Source of the DNA: CAIKMD01 sp035552195
Lineage (GTDB): Bacteria; Pseudomonadota; Alphaproteobacteria; ATCC43930; CGMCC-115725
Length of the DNA: 64,000 nucleotides
Direction: 5' to 3'
NCBI GenBank assembly: GCA_035552195.1
Contig: DASZLU010000006.1
Span: 1 to 64,000 of the forward strand
Each line of letters begins with the position of its first letter. Position 1 is the first letter of the stretch. The notes beneath the pieces are model-generated. The model ran no database searches. It saw only the letters and a program-made list of their open reading frames with translations, and was not told the origin of the DNA. The position numbers and the translations under genes were made by a program. Below, in pieces: positions 25,274 through 34,084 of this stretch.

Positions 25274-26977
25274 TCAGTGCGTATCGAAGACGCGCTGGAA
25301 ATTGGCGACGGCTTTCTCGATCGCTGCTTTCTCGGCCGCGGTCGGGTTTTCCGGATCGGCAGCTGGCGGCAACGCGCCGAAGCGCATCAGACATGCCATC
25401 AACAACAGACGCGCCTTGGTCGCCGTGAGGTTCGAGCCGGCGAGAACCAGCGACGTACCGTCGGCAAAGCCTTCCGGCGCGCCGCGGCCGACCTGCACCA
25501 CAGGCATGCCGCAGAAGATGGCTTTCTCGATCGCCTTCTTGCGCGCCTGCGACGTCATCGAGCCGTACGGCACCTGGCCTTCGGTGATGAAGCCGTTGAG
25601 CCGGCCGGATTTGAGCTTGTAATCGATCAAATAGATCAGATCGAGTTCCTTCGTCGGATCGTCGCCATAATCGTCGGCGTAGTAACCGCCGTCTTTGACG
25701 ATCGACACCGCCGGAATGCTTTCCGGCAGGATGTCGCCACCGCTGCTCTTCACCGCGATATCGAACGTCTCGAGACCATGGCTCCCCTTGCGCACGCCGC
25801 GCACCGCGCTGTCGAGACGGCTGGTGTTCACCTCGGAGAGATAGGTGTGCTTGTAGGCGGGTACATACATCAGTACCGGCCGGCCGCTGTGACTAATACC
25901 GCCGAGGATCCCGCCATGACCGCCCGTCGCGTTGTAGCCGCCCGGCCGCGCATCGACCTTCGCCACTTCGCGCGCGGCGAAAGCCTGCTGCTCTTGCAGC
26001 ACGACGACGCCGGCCTTGTTGCGACCTTGCTCATCCGCCCAGATGCCCGAGCGAATGAAATCGAGCGAATGGACGATGTTCTGAGGCCCGTCGTTGCTGA
26101 CCTGTCCTTGCGGACGCTGCGCGGCGTTGCCGCAGATCGGCTTGGTCGTGTCGATCAGCAGATTGAACCAGTACGCCGTCTCTTCGACCGCCGGGCTTCC
26201 TTGGGTGAAGATCGCCCCATCGTAATTTCCGCTCGACATCACCTTTTGCGCGATGTTCGTGACGCGGGCGAGCGCCGGCCGCGGCGGCGAGGAACCGAGA
26301 TGGCGCGGCTTGTACGGGAAGAAATCCTTGCCGCGCGTCTCGGGCGGGATATCGCCGTCGCCAATATCGGTGCGGAGTGCCGCCGGCAGACCGTTGCGAT
26401 AGCCGCCCGGCGGCAGGAGGCGATAGAAATCGACCTCGGCTTGGGATGAGATCATGCTCGCTTTGCCATCGACGCCGATCGCCATGCGATCAATGTCCTC
26501 GAAGCTGCGTGAGCCGTCGGGGAAGAAGCCTTGCCGCGCCTGCTCGTCGGGACCGAAGGCAACGGCGCATTCTTCTTCCCAGGGCTGACCGTCTTTCTGC
26601 AAAGCGACGTAGGGGAGCGGATAGAGACCGTCTTCCGGCTTCAACTCGACCTCATAAACCGGCTTGCCGCTCGGGCCGCGCTGATCCTTATGAAAATGGC
26701 CATCGACATCAATGTACCCGTCCGGCGGGCCGTAGAGGTGAGCGGCATCACGCTCGAGCGGATGCGCCGAGAATTGCTCGACATAGACTTTGACCGGCGC
26801 GGCCAGGCGCTGCTGGCGTAGGGGATCGTGTTTCAGCACGCTGCCATCCTCGGCCTTCATCGGTGGCAGGCCGTATTTGAGCCGTGCTTTGTTCGAGGTG
26901 ACGAGCGGCGGTGTGTTCTGAATCGTCGCATTCGGTCCGCTGAGATGCGCAACGCGAATTTTGTCTTTGGTAGCCAT
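25274..26977 (-). CDS. Asparaginase/glutaminase-fold protein with large insertion and altered active site
   Basis: 567 residues, far longer than the usual ~330. The asparaginase core is recognised at 254-300 (GAIFTQGSPAVEETAYW, then AQRPQGQVSNDGP) and near the end (GMPVVQVGRGAPEGF, AGSNLTATKARLLLM). The N-terminus (RVAHLSGPNATIQN) may be the first asparaginase strand, separated from the core by about 200 extra residues. In the hallmark HGTDT motif the Thr is Ser261 and the Asp is Pro262; the catalytic Lys may be kept in AREVAKVD. No signal peptide. It closes the Opp/Dpp transporter operon, so it may process the imported amide or peptide. Confidence 0.75.
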   Translation of the reverse strand: MATKDKIRVAHLSGPNATIQNTPPLVTSNKARLKYGLPPMKAEDGSVLKHDPLRQQRLAAPVKVYVEQFSAHPLERDAAHLYGPPDGYIDVDGHFHKDQRGPSGKPVYEVELKPEDGLYPLPYVALQKDGQPWEEECAVAFGPDEQARQGFFPDGSRSFEDIDRMAIGVDGKASMISSQAEVDFYRLLPPGGYRNGLPAALRTDIGDGDIPPETRGKDFFPYKPRHLGSSPPRPALARVTNIAQKVMSSGNYDGAIFTQGSPAVEETAYWFNLLIDTTKPICGNAAQRPQGQVSNDGPQNIVHSLDFIRSGIWADEQGRNKAGVVVLQEQQAFAAREVAKVDARPGGYNATGGHGGILGGISHSGRPVLMYVPAYKHTYLSEVNTSRLDSAVRGVRKGSHGLETFDIAVKSSGGDILPESIPAVSIVKDGGYYADDYGDDPTKELDLIYLIDYKLKSGRLNGFITEGQVPYGSMTSQARKKAIEKAIFCGMPVVQVGRGAPEGFADGTSLVLAGSNLTATKARLLLMACLMRFGALPPAADPENPTAAEKAAIEKAVANFQRVFDTH

Positions 26978-27001
26978 CGAGATCCCTCCTTCTGATTGAT
27001 C

Positions 27002-28012
27002 TTATGATGCGGCCAACGTGGCCGATGACGCGATCTCTGCCACGCGCTGGCAGGCAACATGGTGATTCGGAGAAACCGTCATCGTACCCGGCGTGCCCAC
27101 GCGACACTCGGCGGAGGCAAACCGGCAGCGCGGTGCGAAACCGCACCCGCTGGGCAACATGCGCATATCGGGCGGACTGCCCGGGATCGCCTCGATATCG
27201 CGGCCGCGCACACGGCCCTGCAGGGCCGAGCTCAGCATTCCCATCGTGTAGGGATGACGCGGATTGAGCAGCACGTCGCGCGCGCTGCCTTCCTCGACAA
27301 TGCGGCCGGCATACATAACGGCGATGCGATCCGCGATCTGCGCCGCGACGCCGAGATCATGGGTCACAAAAATCAGCCCCATGCCGAATTCTTGCTGCAG
27401 CTTGCGCAGGAGAATCAATACCTGAATCTGTACCGTGGCGTCGAGCGCCGTGGTCGGCTCGTCCGCAAGGAGCAAAGCCGGCTGACAGGCGAGCGCGATA
27501 GCGATCATGGCGCGCTGCCGCATGCCCCCGGACAACTCGTGCGGGTAGGCTTTGAGCCGGCGCTCGGGCGATGGGACTTTGACGAGCTGCAACAATTCGA
27601 GCGCCCGCGCCATCGCCGCCTGCCGCGTCGCATGCGCGTGACGCTGCACCGCCTCGGCGATCTGCTGGCCAATCGTGTAGACCGGGTCGAGCGCGGTCAT
27701 CGGCTCTTGAAAGATCATCGACATGAGTGAGCCGCGCAGCTCGGCGAGCCGGCGCTCAGGCAGCGCGAGCATATTATGCTCGGCGACGCGAACGTGACCG
27801 GAGATGCGGGCGCGGCGCTTCGGCAGCAACCCCATCAGAGCGCGCATGGTCACGGATTTGCCGGAACCGGATTCGCCGATGAGGCAGAGGACCTCGCCCG
27901 GCACCACGTTGAATGACACGCCATTGACCGCGCTGACCGTCGCGTCGTGGCCTGTAAAGGCGACGTGCAGATCGCGAACCTCGACCAGGGGCTGGGGTAT
28001 TGCGAGACTCAT
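27002..28012 (-). CDS. dppD: Oligopeptide/dipeptide ABC transporter ATP-binding protein (DppD/OppD)
   Basis: 336 residues from ATG 28012, overlapping the preceding stop by 4 bases. Walker A GESGSGKS, signature LSGGMRQRAMIAIAL, Walker B LLLADEPTTALDA, switch FVTHDLGV, and the OppD/OppF C-terminal extension with NPRHPYTMGML and the cysteine-rich segment GCGFAPRCRFASAEC. One of two ATPase subunits of the importer encoded upstream. Confidence 0.92.
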   Translation of the reverse strand: MSLAIPQPLVEVRDLHVAFTGHDATVSAVNGVSFNVVPGEVLCLIGESGSGKSVTMRALMGLLPKRRARISGHVRVAEHNMLALPERRLAELRGSLMSMIFQEPMTALDPVYTIGQQIAEAVQRHAHATRQAAMARALELLQLVKVPSPERRLKAYPHELSGGMRQRAMIAIALACQPALLLADEPTTALDATVQIQVLILLRKLQQEFGMGLIFVTHDLGVAAQIADRIAVMYAGRIVEEGSARDVLLNPRHPYTMGMLSSALQGRVRGRDIEAIPGSPPDMRMLPSGCGFAPRCRFASAECRVGTPGTMTVSPNHHVACQRVAEIASSATLAAS

Positions 28013-29154
28013 GCGCTTTGTACCTCCACCGGTTTGAGTGGACGAGATGAAGACGGCAGCGCCTGCCCGGCCCGGCTGTGGCCGGATTGGCGATCGGTCA
28101 TATGGCAGGCGGCAAGATGCGCCGAAGCGTCGCGCCAACTGCCGAGGTTCGGCGCTTTCGCCGCGCAAACTTCTTCGGCGAAGGCACAGCGCGTGCGGAA
28201 GCGACATCCGGATGGCGGGTCGATCGGATTGGGTGGATCGCCGGTCAGCGGGGGAGCCTCGATCCGATCGTCCGGATCGGCTTCGAGCCGCGATTCCAGC
28301 AGCGCGCGCGTATAGGGATGCTTTGGGGCATGGAAAATCGCATCGACCGGGCCGATTTCCACCACCTGGCCGAGATACATGACGAGCACGCGATCGGCGA
28401 TGTACTGCACGACGTTCAGATCGTGGGAAATAAAGAGATAAGTCAGATTGAAATGCGTCTTGAGGTAGCGCAGCAGATTGAGCACCTGCGCCTCCACCGA
28501 TTTGTCGAGCGCCGACACCGCTTCGTCGAGGATCAGCATACGCGGCGAGAGAGCCAGCGCCCGGGCGATATTGACGCGCTGCTTCTGCCCGCCCGATAGC
28601 TCATGCGGATAACGCGGCGCGAACAGCTCGGGACGCAGACCGACGCGGCGCAGCAGATCATGCGCAGTTTTGCGCGCATCGCCGCGGCGCGTGCCGTGGA
28701 CGCGCGGCCCGTAGGCGATCGATTCCTCGATCGGCAGGCGCGGATTGAGCGAGGCGTCGCTGTCCTGGAACACTATCTGCAGATTGCGGCGCAGCTCGCG
28801 CAAGGTCAGCCCGCGCGGGCCGCCGACGGGATCGCCGTCGAACACGACACTGCCGCTGTCGGAAGGGATGAGTCCGACAAGCAGCCGCGCCAGGGTCGAC
28901 TTACCGCAACCGGATTCGCCAACGATCCCAAGCGTTTCACCTTTGACGACCGCAAACGAAACGCCGTCGACCGCTTTCACCGAACCGACCCGACGATTGA
29001 GCAGGCCACCGGTGATGCCAAAATGCTTGCGCAGCTCTTCGACCAGCAACAGCGGTTGAGCCGGACCGCCGCGATCGCGCGGATCGCCGGGCGGCACGAT
29101 GCGCGGCGGCGCCCAGCGGGCGGCAAGCGAGAACTTGCGCATGGTCGACCTCAT
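28009..29154 (-). CDS. dppF: Oligopeptide/dipeptide ABC transporter ATP-binding protein (DppF/OppF)
   Basis: 381 residues. Walker A GESGCGKST, signature LSGGQKQRVNIARAL, Walker B MLILDEAVSALDKS (Glu retained), HPYTRALL and the C-terminal GCRFRTRCAFAEEVC cluster. N-terminus extended by ~35 residues before the ABC core. Start overlaps the permease stop by 4 bases (ATGA). Confidence 0.92.
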   Translation of the reverse strand: MRSTMRKFSLAARWAPPRIVPPGDPRDRGGPAQPLLLVEELRKHFGITGGLLNRRVGSVKAVDGVSFAVVKGETLGIVGESGCGKSTLARLLVGLIPSDSGSVVFDGDPVGGPRGLTLRELRRNLQIVFQDSDASLNPRLPIEESIAYGPRVHGTRRGDARKTAHDLLRRVGLRPELFAPRYPHELSGGQKQRVNIARALALSPRMLILDEAVSALDKSVEAQVLNLLRYLKTHFNLTYLFISHDLNVVQYIADRVLVMYLGQVVEIGPVDAIFHAPKHPYTRALLESRLEADPDDRIEAPPLTGDPPNPIDPPSGCRFRTRCAFAEEVCAAKAPNLGSWRDASAHLAACHMTDRQSGHSRAGQALPSSSRPLKPVEVQSA

Positions 29155-30056
29155 GCCTTGATGTCCATGGCTTGGCGCAGCCCATCACTGACAAGGTTGA
29201 ACGAGAGCGAGGCGATAAAGATTGCCGCGCCGGGCAGCGCGCAAACCAACGGCTGCACATAGATCGATTGCCGCAAAGTCGAGAGCATCAGTCCCCAATC
29301 CGCTGTCGGCGGCTCGACACCGAGGCCGAGGAACGACAGGCCCGAGGCAAGCAGGATCGAGACCGAGATCAGGCTCGAGGCGTAGATCAGTACCGGCCCC
29401 AGGATGTTGCGCAGCATGTGGAAGAAGATGATCGAGAGGCCAGACGCGCCGCTGACCCGCGCCGCCTCGACGAAGTCGCGGCTGCGGATCTGGGTCGTTG
29501 CCGCTTCGGTCACGCGACAGAGCGGCGGGATGAAGACGAGAGTCAGCGCCAGAAACCCGTTGGCGATGCCGCCGCCCATCGTGCCGGAGATCGCGACAGC
29601 GAGAAGGACCGAGGGAAAGGCATAGAAGATGTCGGTCACGCGCATGATCACGGTGTTGGCCCAGCCACCGAAGAAGCCAGCGACGACACCGAAGAAGCCG
29701 CCGACCGCGGTAGCGAATACCACGGGCGCCAGCCCCATCATCAGCGATAACCGCGCGCCGTAGATCAGCCGCGAAAGCATGTCGCGGCCGAGCTCGTCCG
29801 TGCCGAGCCAGAATTGGCGATAACCGATCGGCTTCATGCGATAGACCATGCTGGTCTTATTCGGATCGAAGGGTGCAATCACCGGTGCGAAGATCGCAAT
29901 CAGCGCAAGCGCGACGATGATCGCAAGAAAGAACAGCGTCACATAGTCGCCGCGCAACCGGCGCTGGACATTCCACCAGTACCCCTGGCGCGGCGCCACA
30001 GTTTCGGGCGTTTCGAGCTCGGGCAAATCCGCGTAGGTAAAGGTCGCTTGTGCCAT
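29151..30056 (-). CDS. dppC: Peptide-type ABC transporter permease (DppC/OppC)
   Basis: 301 residues with about six membrane spans, the LGTDELGRDMLSRLIYGAR entry motif of DppC proteins and the EAA loop EAARVSGASGLSIIF that contacts the ATPase. 15 bases separate it from dppB. Inner-membrane translocation subunit. Confidence 0.92.
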   Translation of the reverse strand: MAQATFTYADLPELETPETVAPRQGYWWNVQRRLRGDYVTLFFLAIIVALALIAIFAPVIAPFDPNKTSMVYRMKPIGYRQFWLGTDELGRDMLSRLIYGARLSLMMGLAPVVFATAVGGFFGVVAGFFGGWANTVIMRVTDIFYAFPSVLLAVAISGTMGGGIANGFLALTLVFIPPLCRVTEAATTQIRSRDFVEAARVSGASGLSIIFFHMLRNILGPVLIYASSLISVSILLASGLSFLGLGVEPPTADWGLMLSTLRQSIYVQPLVCALPGAAIFIASLSFNLVSDGLRQAMDIKA

Positions 30057-30071
30057 TGCCGCCTCCTCCCC

Positions 30072-31028
30072 CTAGCCGCGCTTCACGCGCGGATCCATGG
30101 CCGTCTGCAGCAGATCGACCGTCAGGTTGATGAGCACGAAACACATCGCCAACACCAGCAAAGCACCCTGCAACATCGGAATATCGCGGGTGAGAATGGC
30201 CTTGCTGAGCAGGAAGCCGGTGCCGGGCCAATTGAAGATGGTCTCGATGAGGATCGAGCCGCCGACGAGATAACCGAATTGCAGCCCCATCACCGCGACC
30301 ACCTGCGGCAACGCGTTGCGCACGGCGTGGAGCACGATGGTTGTCTGGCTGAGACCCTTGGCGCGGAGGGTCAGCATGAAATCGTGGGACAGGACTTCGG
30401 CGACGGCCGCCCGCGTGCTGCGCATGATGATGCCGAGCGGCACCAGCGCCGTCGTCAGGATCGGCAAAACTGCGTAGCGCAGCTGCGACCATTGCGTGAT
30501 GGCGAAATGCGCCGAGCCATCGGGCCCCATGCCGGAAGAAGGCAAGACGCCGAGTTCGACCGCAAAAACGATGATCAGCACGATGCCGAGCCAGTAGTTG
30601 GGCACGCTGACGCCCACGACCGAGGCCAATGTCGCGACACGATCCGCCGGCCGCCCGAGATGAAAAGCGGCGAGCGTTCCAAGACCGAGCGCGAGGGGAA
30701 AAGCCAGCAACACGGCGCCAACTGAGATGATCAGCGTGTGTGACAACGCCTCCCCGACTTCGCTGAGCACCGGTCGATTGTTCTGAATCGATTTGCCGAA
30801 ATCGCCGGTGCTCGCCCGCGCCACCCATTTGAGATACTGCACGGGGATTGGCTTATCGAAGCCGTAGACCTTTTTCAGATAAGCGATATCGGATTGCGTC
30901 GCCTCGGGCGGTAGGAGCGACTGGAGCGGATCACCCGGCGCGAGATAGATCAGGCCGAAGCAGATGACGGTGACGCCAAGTGCAATCGGCGCCGCGAGAA
31001 AAAGTCGACGTACGGCATAAAGCCACAT
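30072..31028 (-). CDS. dppB: Peptide-type ABC transporter permease (DppB/OppB)
   Basis: 318 residues starting MWLYAVRRLFLAAPI, six predicted spans, PGDP after the first span (typical of DppB) and the EAA loop LRAKGLSQTTIVLHAVRNALPQ. First gene of the minus-strand transporter operon; its binding protein is divergent at 31454. Confidence 0.92.
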   Translation of the reverse strand: MWLYAVRRLFLAAPIALGVTVICFGLIYLAPGDPLQSLLPPEATQSDIAYLKKVYGFDKPIPVQYLKWVARASTGDFGKSIQNNRPVLSEVGEALSHTLIISVGAVLLAFPLALGLGTLAAFHLGRPADRVATLASVVGVSVPNYWLGIVLIIVFAVELGVLPSSGMGPDGSAHFAITQWSQLRYAVLPILTTALVPLGIIMRSTRAAVAEVLSHDFMLTLRAKGLSQTTIVLHAVRNALPQVVAVMGLQFGYLVGGSILIETIFNWPGTGFLLSKAILTRDIPMLQGALLVLAMCFVLINLTVDLLQTAMDPRVKRG

Positions 31029-31378
31029 CGGAGACGACCCACAAGAAGAACTGCCCTCTCACTAGCAACCGCTGTGCCAATCGTGATGGCGTCTGCGACC
31101 CGACCCTCGACGACCCTGCTCTATTGGCGCAAATGCCGCGATTTTCGCATTCGCCCCTGCGCGAATAGCGGCAGGGACTTGGGCCTCGCTGTAGCGGAGC
31201 CGCGTTGTGGTTTTTTATTGCGGTGCACAATATTGCGACAATTTGCATCCGGCCTCGGCAACTCAATCACATGCCGAGATTGCAAAAGGCCCTGGGCCTG
31301 CGAAACAAGCAGACACTCTCTTTTGCTGCTGCGCGGTTTCCGCCGCTTCGCCGGATTTTTTTTGCAATTGCGAGATCA

Positions 31379-31395
31379 GGGCACGCCGCTTGCAT
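31379..31395 (+). promoter_or_regulatory. Candidate sigma-54 (-24/-12) promoter
   Basis: GGGCACGCCGCTTGCAT matches the TGGCACG-N4-TTGCA/T consensus at all but the first base, and the diagnostic GG and GC pairs are exactly 10 bases apart (31380-31381 and 31392-31393). Transcription would start near 31405, about 50 bases before the binding-protein ATG. Confidence 0.5.
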
Positions 31396-31408
31396 TGCTT
31401 TAGCCAAA

Positions 31409-31425
31409 GGCCGCCGCCGGCGGCC
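31409..31425. repeat. Perfect 17-base GC palindrome
   Basis: GGCCGCCG-C-CGGCGGCC, 8-base arms around one base, inside the predicted 5' leader of the binding-protein mRNA, 29 bases before the start codon. Could be an operator or an RNA hairpin. Confidence 0.55.
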
Positions 31426-31453
31426 GCGGCGAAGCTAGGTAAGGATGCATGCG

Positions 31454-33052
31454 ATGCCTTCATCACGGCGAACACATTGGCTTGTTGCGGCCACAGCCTG
31501 TTTCACTTTGGCATTTGCGAGCGCACCCGTCGCCTCCGTTCACGCGGAATCGGTTCTGCGGATCGCGATGACCGCGGGCGACATTCCCGATTGGACCGGC
31601 CAGCCTGACCAAGGCTTCGAGGGCTATCGCTTCGTCGGATTCAATCTCTATGACGGGCTAATCAATTGGGACCTGTCCCACAGCGATCGCGAGGCGACGA
31701 TCCGCCCGGCGCTGGCCACGGAATGGAGTGCGGACGAATCCGATCCGAAGAAATGGATTTTCAAGCTGCGCCAGGGGGTCACCTTCCATGACGGGTGCCC
31801 ATGGAACGCCGACTCCGCAGCTTGGAACTTCCAGCGGCTGCTGTCGGACAAGAATCCGAGTTTCAACCCGATCCAGTTCGCGCGTGCTCGCTCGCGCACC
31901 AACAATATCGATACCGTCGAGAAGATCGACGATTACACGATCGCGATCCACACCAAGACCGTCGAATCGATCTTCCCCTACAATCTGCCTTTCGTCTTGA
32001 TGGTCTCGAAATGCGCACTCGAGAAAGCGCAGAACGACTACAACGCGTTCGCCAAGGCGCCGGCTGGCACCGGTCCCTATAAATTCGACAAACTCGTGCC
32101 GCATGAGCGGCTCGAGCTGGTGAAGAATGCCGATTATTGGGACAAAGGCCGGATAGCGCACCAGGACCGCGTCGTCCTGTTGCCGATGCCCGAGGCGTCA
32201 ACCCGTGTCGCCGCTTTGCTCTCGGGCCAGGTCGATTTCGTCGAAGCGCCGCCACCTGACGCGATCGATCGCCTGAAGGCGGCGCACATGCAGATCATCA
32301 CCAACGTCTATCCGCATACCTGGCCTTATCTGCTCAATTTCACCCGCGGGCCATTCCAGGATTTACGCGTACGCCAGGCGGCGAACTACGCGATGAACCG
32401 CGACGACATGGTGCAGATGCTGAACGGCGTGGCGGTCGAAAGCTACGGGGTCTATGTGCCGAGCCAGAAGAATTACGGCCATCCTTTCGAATACAAATAC
32501 GATGCGGCGAAGGCGACGGCGCTGTTGAAGGACGCGAAATGCTACCCTTGCGAAATCCACGTCGCGATCTCGCCCTCTGGGTCGGGTCAGATGCAGCCCA
32601 TTCCGATGAACGAGCTGGTGAAGGAGCAGCTTGAAGCGGTCGGTTTCAAGGTCGATTTCGACACGATCGACTGGAACACGATGATCACCGTGTTTATCCA
32701 GGGCGCGGCGAAATACCCGCAATACGACGCCTTCAACTTCAGCAGCGGCGCCAGCGATCCGGTCACCTTCATGAAAGGCTTCATGACGATGTACAAGGCG
32801 CCGCTCGGCTCGAATTGGGGCGGCTATTCCAATCCCGAAGTCGACGCATTGGCCCAGAAAGTGCTCGCCAGCTTCGACCCGGCGGAGCAGAACAAGCTGC
32901 TGACCCAGGTTCACGAGGCCATCGTCAAGGACGCGGCACGTGTCTTCATTGTCAGCGATTTGAACCCGCGCGCGCTGTCGCCGAAGCTCTCGGGGTTCGT
33001 CCAGGCGCAAAGCTGGTTCCAGGACATCACGCCGATCGTGGTGGCACAATAA
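31454..33052 (+). CDS. Family 5 extracellular solute-binding protein (DppA/OppA type)
   Basis: 532 residues. I prefer ATG 31454 over 31445 because AAGGA is then 8 bases upstream. Signal peptide ending ASVHA-ES (about residue 30). Typical segments: LRIAMTAGDIPDW, GFNLYDGLINWD, IRPALATEWSADE, WIFKLRQGVTFHDGCPWNADSAAWNF (cited in parts), GTGPYKF and VRQAANYAMNRDDMV. Binds a peptide-like or other solute in the periplasm for the divergent DppBCDF system. Confidence 0.9.
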   Translation: MPSSRRTHWLVAATACFTLAFASAPVASVHAESVLRIAMTAGDIPDWTGQPDQGFEGYRFVGFNLYDGLINWDLSHSDREATIRPALATEWSADESDPKKWIFKLRQGVTFHDGCPWNADSAAWNFQRLLSDKNPSFNPIQFARARSRTNNIDTVEKIDDYTIAIHTKTVESIFPYNLPFVLMVSKCALEKAQNDYNAFAKAPAGTGPYKFDKLVPHERLELVKNADYWDKGRIAHQDRVVLLPMPEASTRVAALLSGQVDFVEAPPPDAIDRLKAAHMQIITNVYPHTWPYLLNFTRGPFQDLRVRQAANYAMNRDDMVQMLNGVAVESYGVYVPSQKNYGHPFEYKYDAAKATALLKDAKCYPCEIHVAISPSGSGQMQPIPMNELVKEQLEAVGFKVDFDTIDWNTMITVFIQGAAKYPQYDAFNFSSGASDPVTFMKGFMTMYKAPLGSNWGGYSNPEVDALAQKVLASFDPAEQNKLLTQVHEAIVKDAARVFIVSDLNPRALSPKLSGFVQAQSWFQDITPIVVAQ

Positions 33053-33062
33053 GGTATTCATG

Positions 33063-33090
33063 AGTAGCGCCGCCGTCAGTCGGCGCTACT
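33063..33090. terminator. Bidirectional terminator hairpin
   Basis: AGTAGCGCCG (33063-33072) and CGGCGCTACT (33081-33090) form a perfect 10-pair stem with an 8-base loop between convergent genes; the right arm includes the stop codon of the 33086 gene. Confidence 0.6.
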
Positions 33091-34084
33091 TCGCGAATTC
33101 GTCGGTGTAGAGCCCGTCGTACGAGCCGAGTTGATCGCTCGCCGTCATCAGCCCGGCTTCGATGTTGAGATGCTCGGAATTGCTGAGTACGGCGGCTGTC
33201 ATGATCGGCGGCACCGGTGTTCCCGTGACGACGCCCTGGAACGCGCGGTCAACGACGGCCGGATCGATTTTGTCGAAGTGCTTTTTCAGCAAAGCGAGCG
33301 CCTCCACCGGCTTTTCATGGATGAAGCGTGCGCCGTCGGCGAGGCCTTTGCCCATCTTCATGCAGATCGAGCGATGCTCGGCGCAGAATTGCGGCCGCGT
33401 GACGATCACGCCGGAGCCATTGGGCGCGATCCAATCCGGATCGCCGGTCAGCGGGCTGGCGATGGCGATGCCGGTTCCCTGCTGCAGCACGGTCTGCGGC
33501 CAGGGTGGACCGTTAATAAAGCCATCGATTGCATGGCGCGAGAACGCCGCCAAGGTCTCCGACGGCGCCAGCGGAGCGACCGTCATGCTGTCGGGATCGA
33601 CACCGCCGGCTTTAGCGATGACTTTAAGATAGCCGTGAATCACCGAATTGATGCCGTCGACGCTCATCTTCTTGCCGGCGAGGATCTTCGCGCGCTCGGC
33701 CAGCGGCGCCGTGGGGTCGAAATGCGCGGCCTCGGCGATTTGCTTGCTGACGACGATGACCCAGACCGGCTTGTCGATCATGTTTGCGATCGCCAGCATG
33801 CGCTGCCCTTTGGCCGCGGCACGGGTCAGCGAGGCCGCCGACGACACCGAGAAATCGGCCGAACCCGCGATCACCGCGTTGAATGAACCGAGACCGATGA
33901 TCATTTGGGTTTTCACATCCAGCCCCTGGTTTTTCCAGAAGCCGAGATCCTGCGCCGCATAGATGCCGAGAAATTGCATCACATCGGCCGGCAACGCCAA
34001 CAGCGTATGCTCCTCCTCCGCGCGCGCCGGTCCGGCGAGGCCGAACAGCCCGACGACGAGCAGCGCCGCGAACCAACGTCTCAT
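33086..34084 (-). CDS. Periplasmic substrate-binding protein, array member 1 (promoter-distal)
   Basis: 332 residues, signal peptide MRRWFAALLVVGLFGLAGPARA. NMT1/THI5-like fold: YAAQDLGFWKNQGLDV, NAVIAGSADFSVSSAASLTR, FDPTAPLAERAKILAGKK, AIDGFINGPPWPQ, IVTRPQFCAEHRSICMKMG. Ends YDGLYTDEFAK, the conserved C-terminal tag of all five members. Start overlaps the previous stop by 4 bases. Last gene of the array, followed by a terminator. Probably presents a carboxylic acid to an importer encoded elsewhere. Confidence 0.87.
   Translation of the reverse strand: MRRWFAALLVVGLFGLAGPARAEEEHTLLALPADVMQFLGIYAAQDLGFWKNQGLDVKTQMIIGLGSFNAVIAGSADFSVSSAASLTRAAAKGQRMLAIANMIDKPVWVIVVSKQIAEAAHFDPTAPLAERAKILAGKKMSVDGINSVIHGYLKVIAKAGGVDPDSMTVAPLAPSETLAAFSRHAIDGFINGPPWPQTVLQQGTGIAIASPLTGDPDWIAPNGSGVIVTRPQFCAEHRSICMKMGKGLADGARFIHEKPVEALALLKKHFDKIDPAVVDRAFQGVVTGTPVPPIMTAAVLSNSEHLNIEAGLMTASDQLGSYDGLYTDEFAK

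Larger units (their letters stand above)
31029..31453. other. 425-base intergenic control region between divergent transporter units
   Basis: No convincing gene. It is more AT-rich than its surroundings (TTTTTTATTGCGG near 31213, GGATTTTTTTTGCAATTG near 31355). It contains a sigma-54-like promoter (31379-31395) and a GC palindrome (31409-31425) on the binding-protein side. Promoters for both dppB and the binding protein must lie here. Confidence 0.6.
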
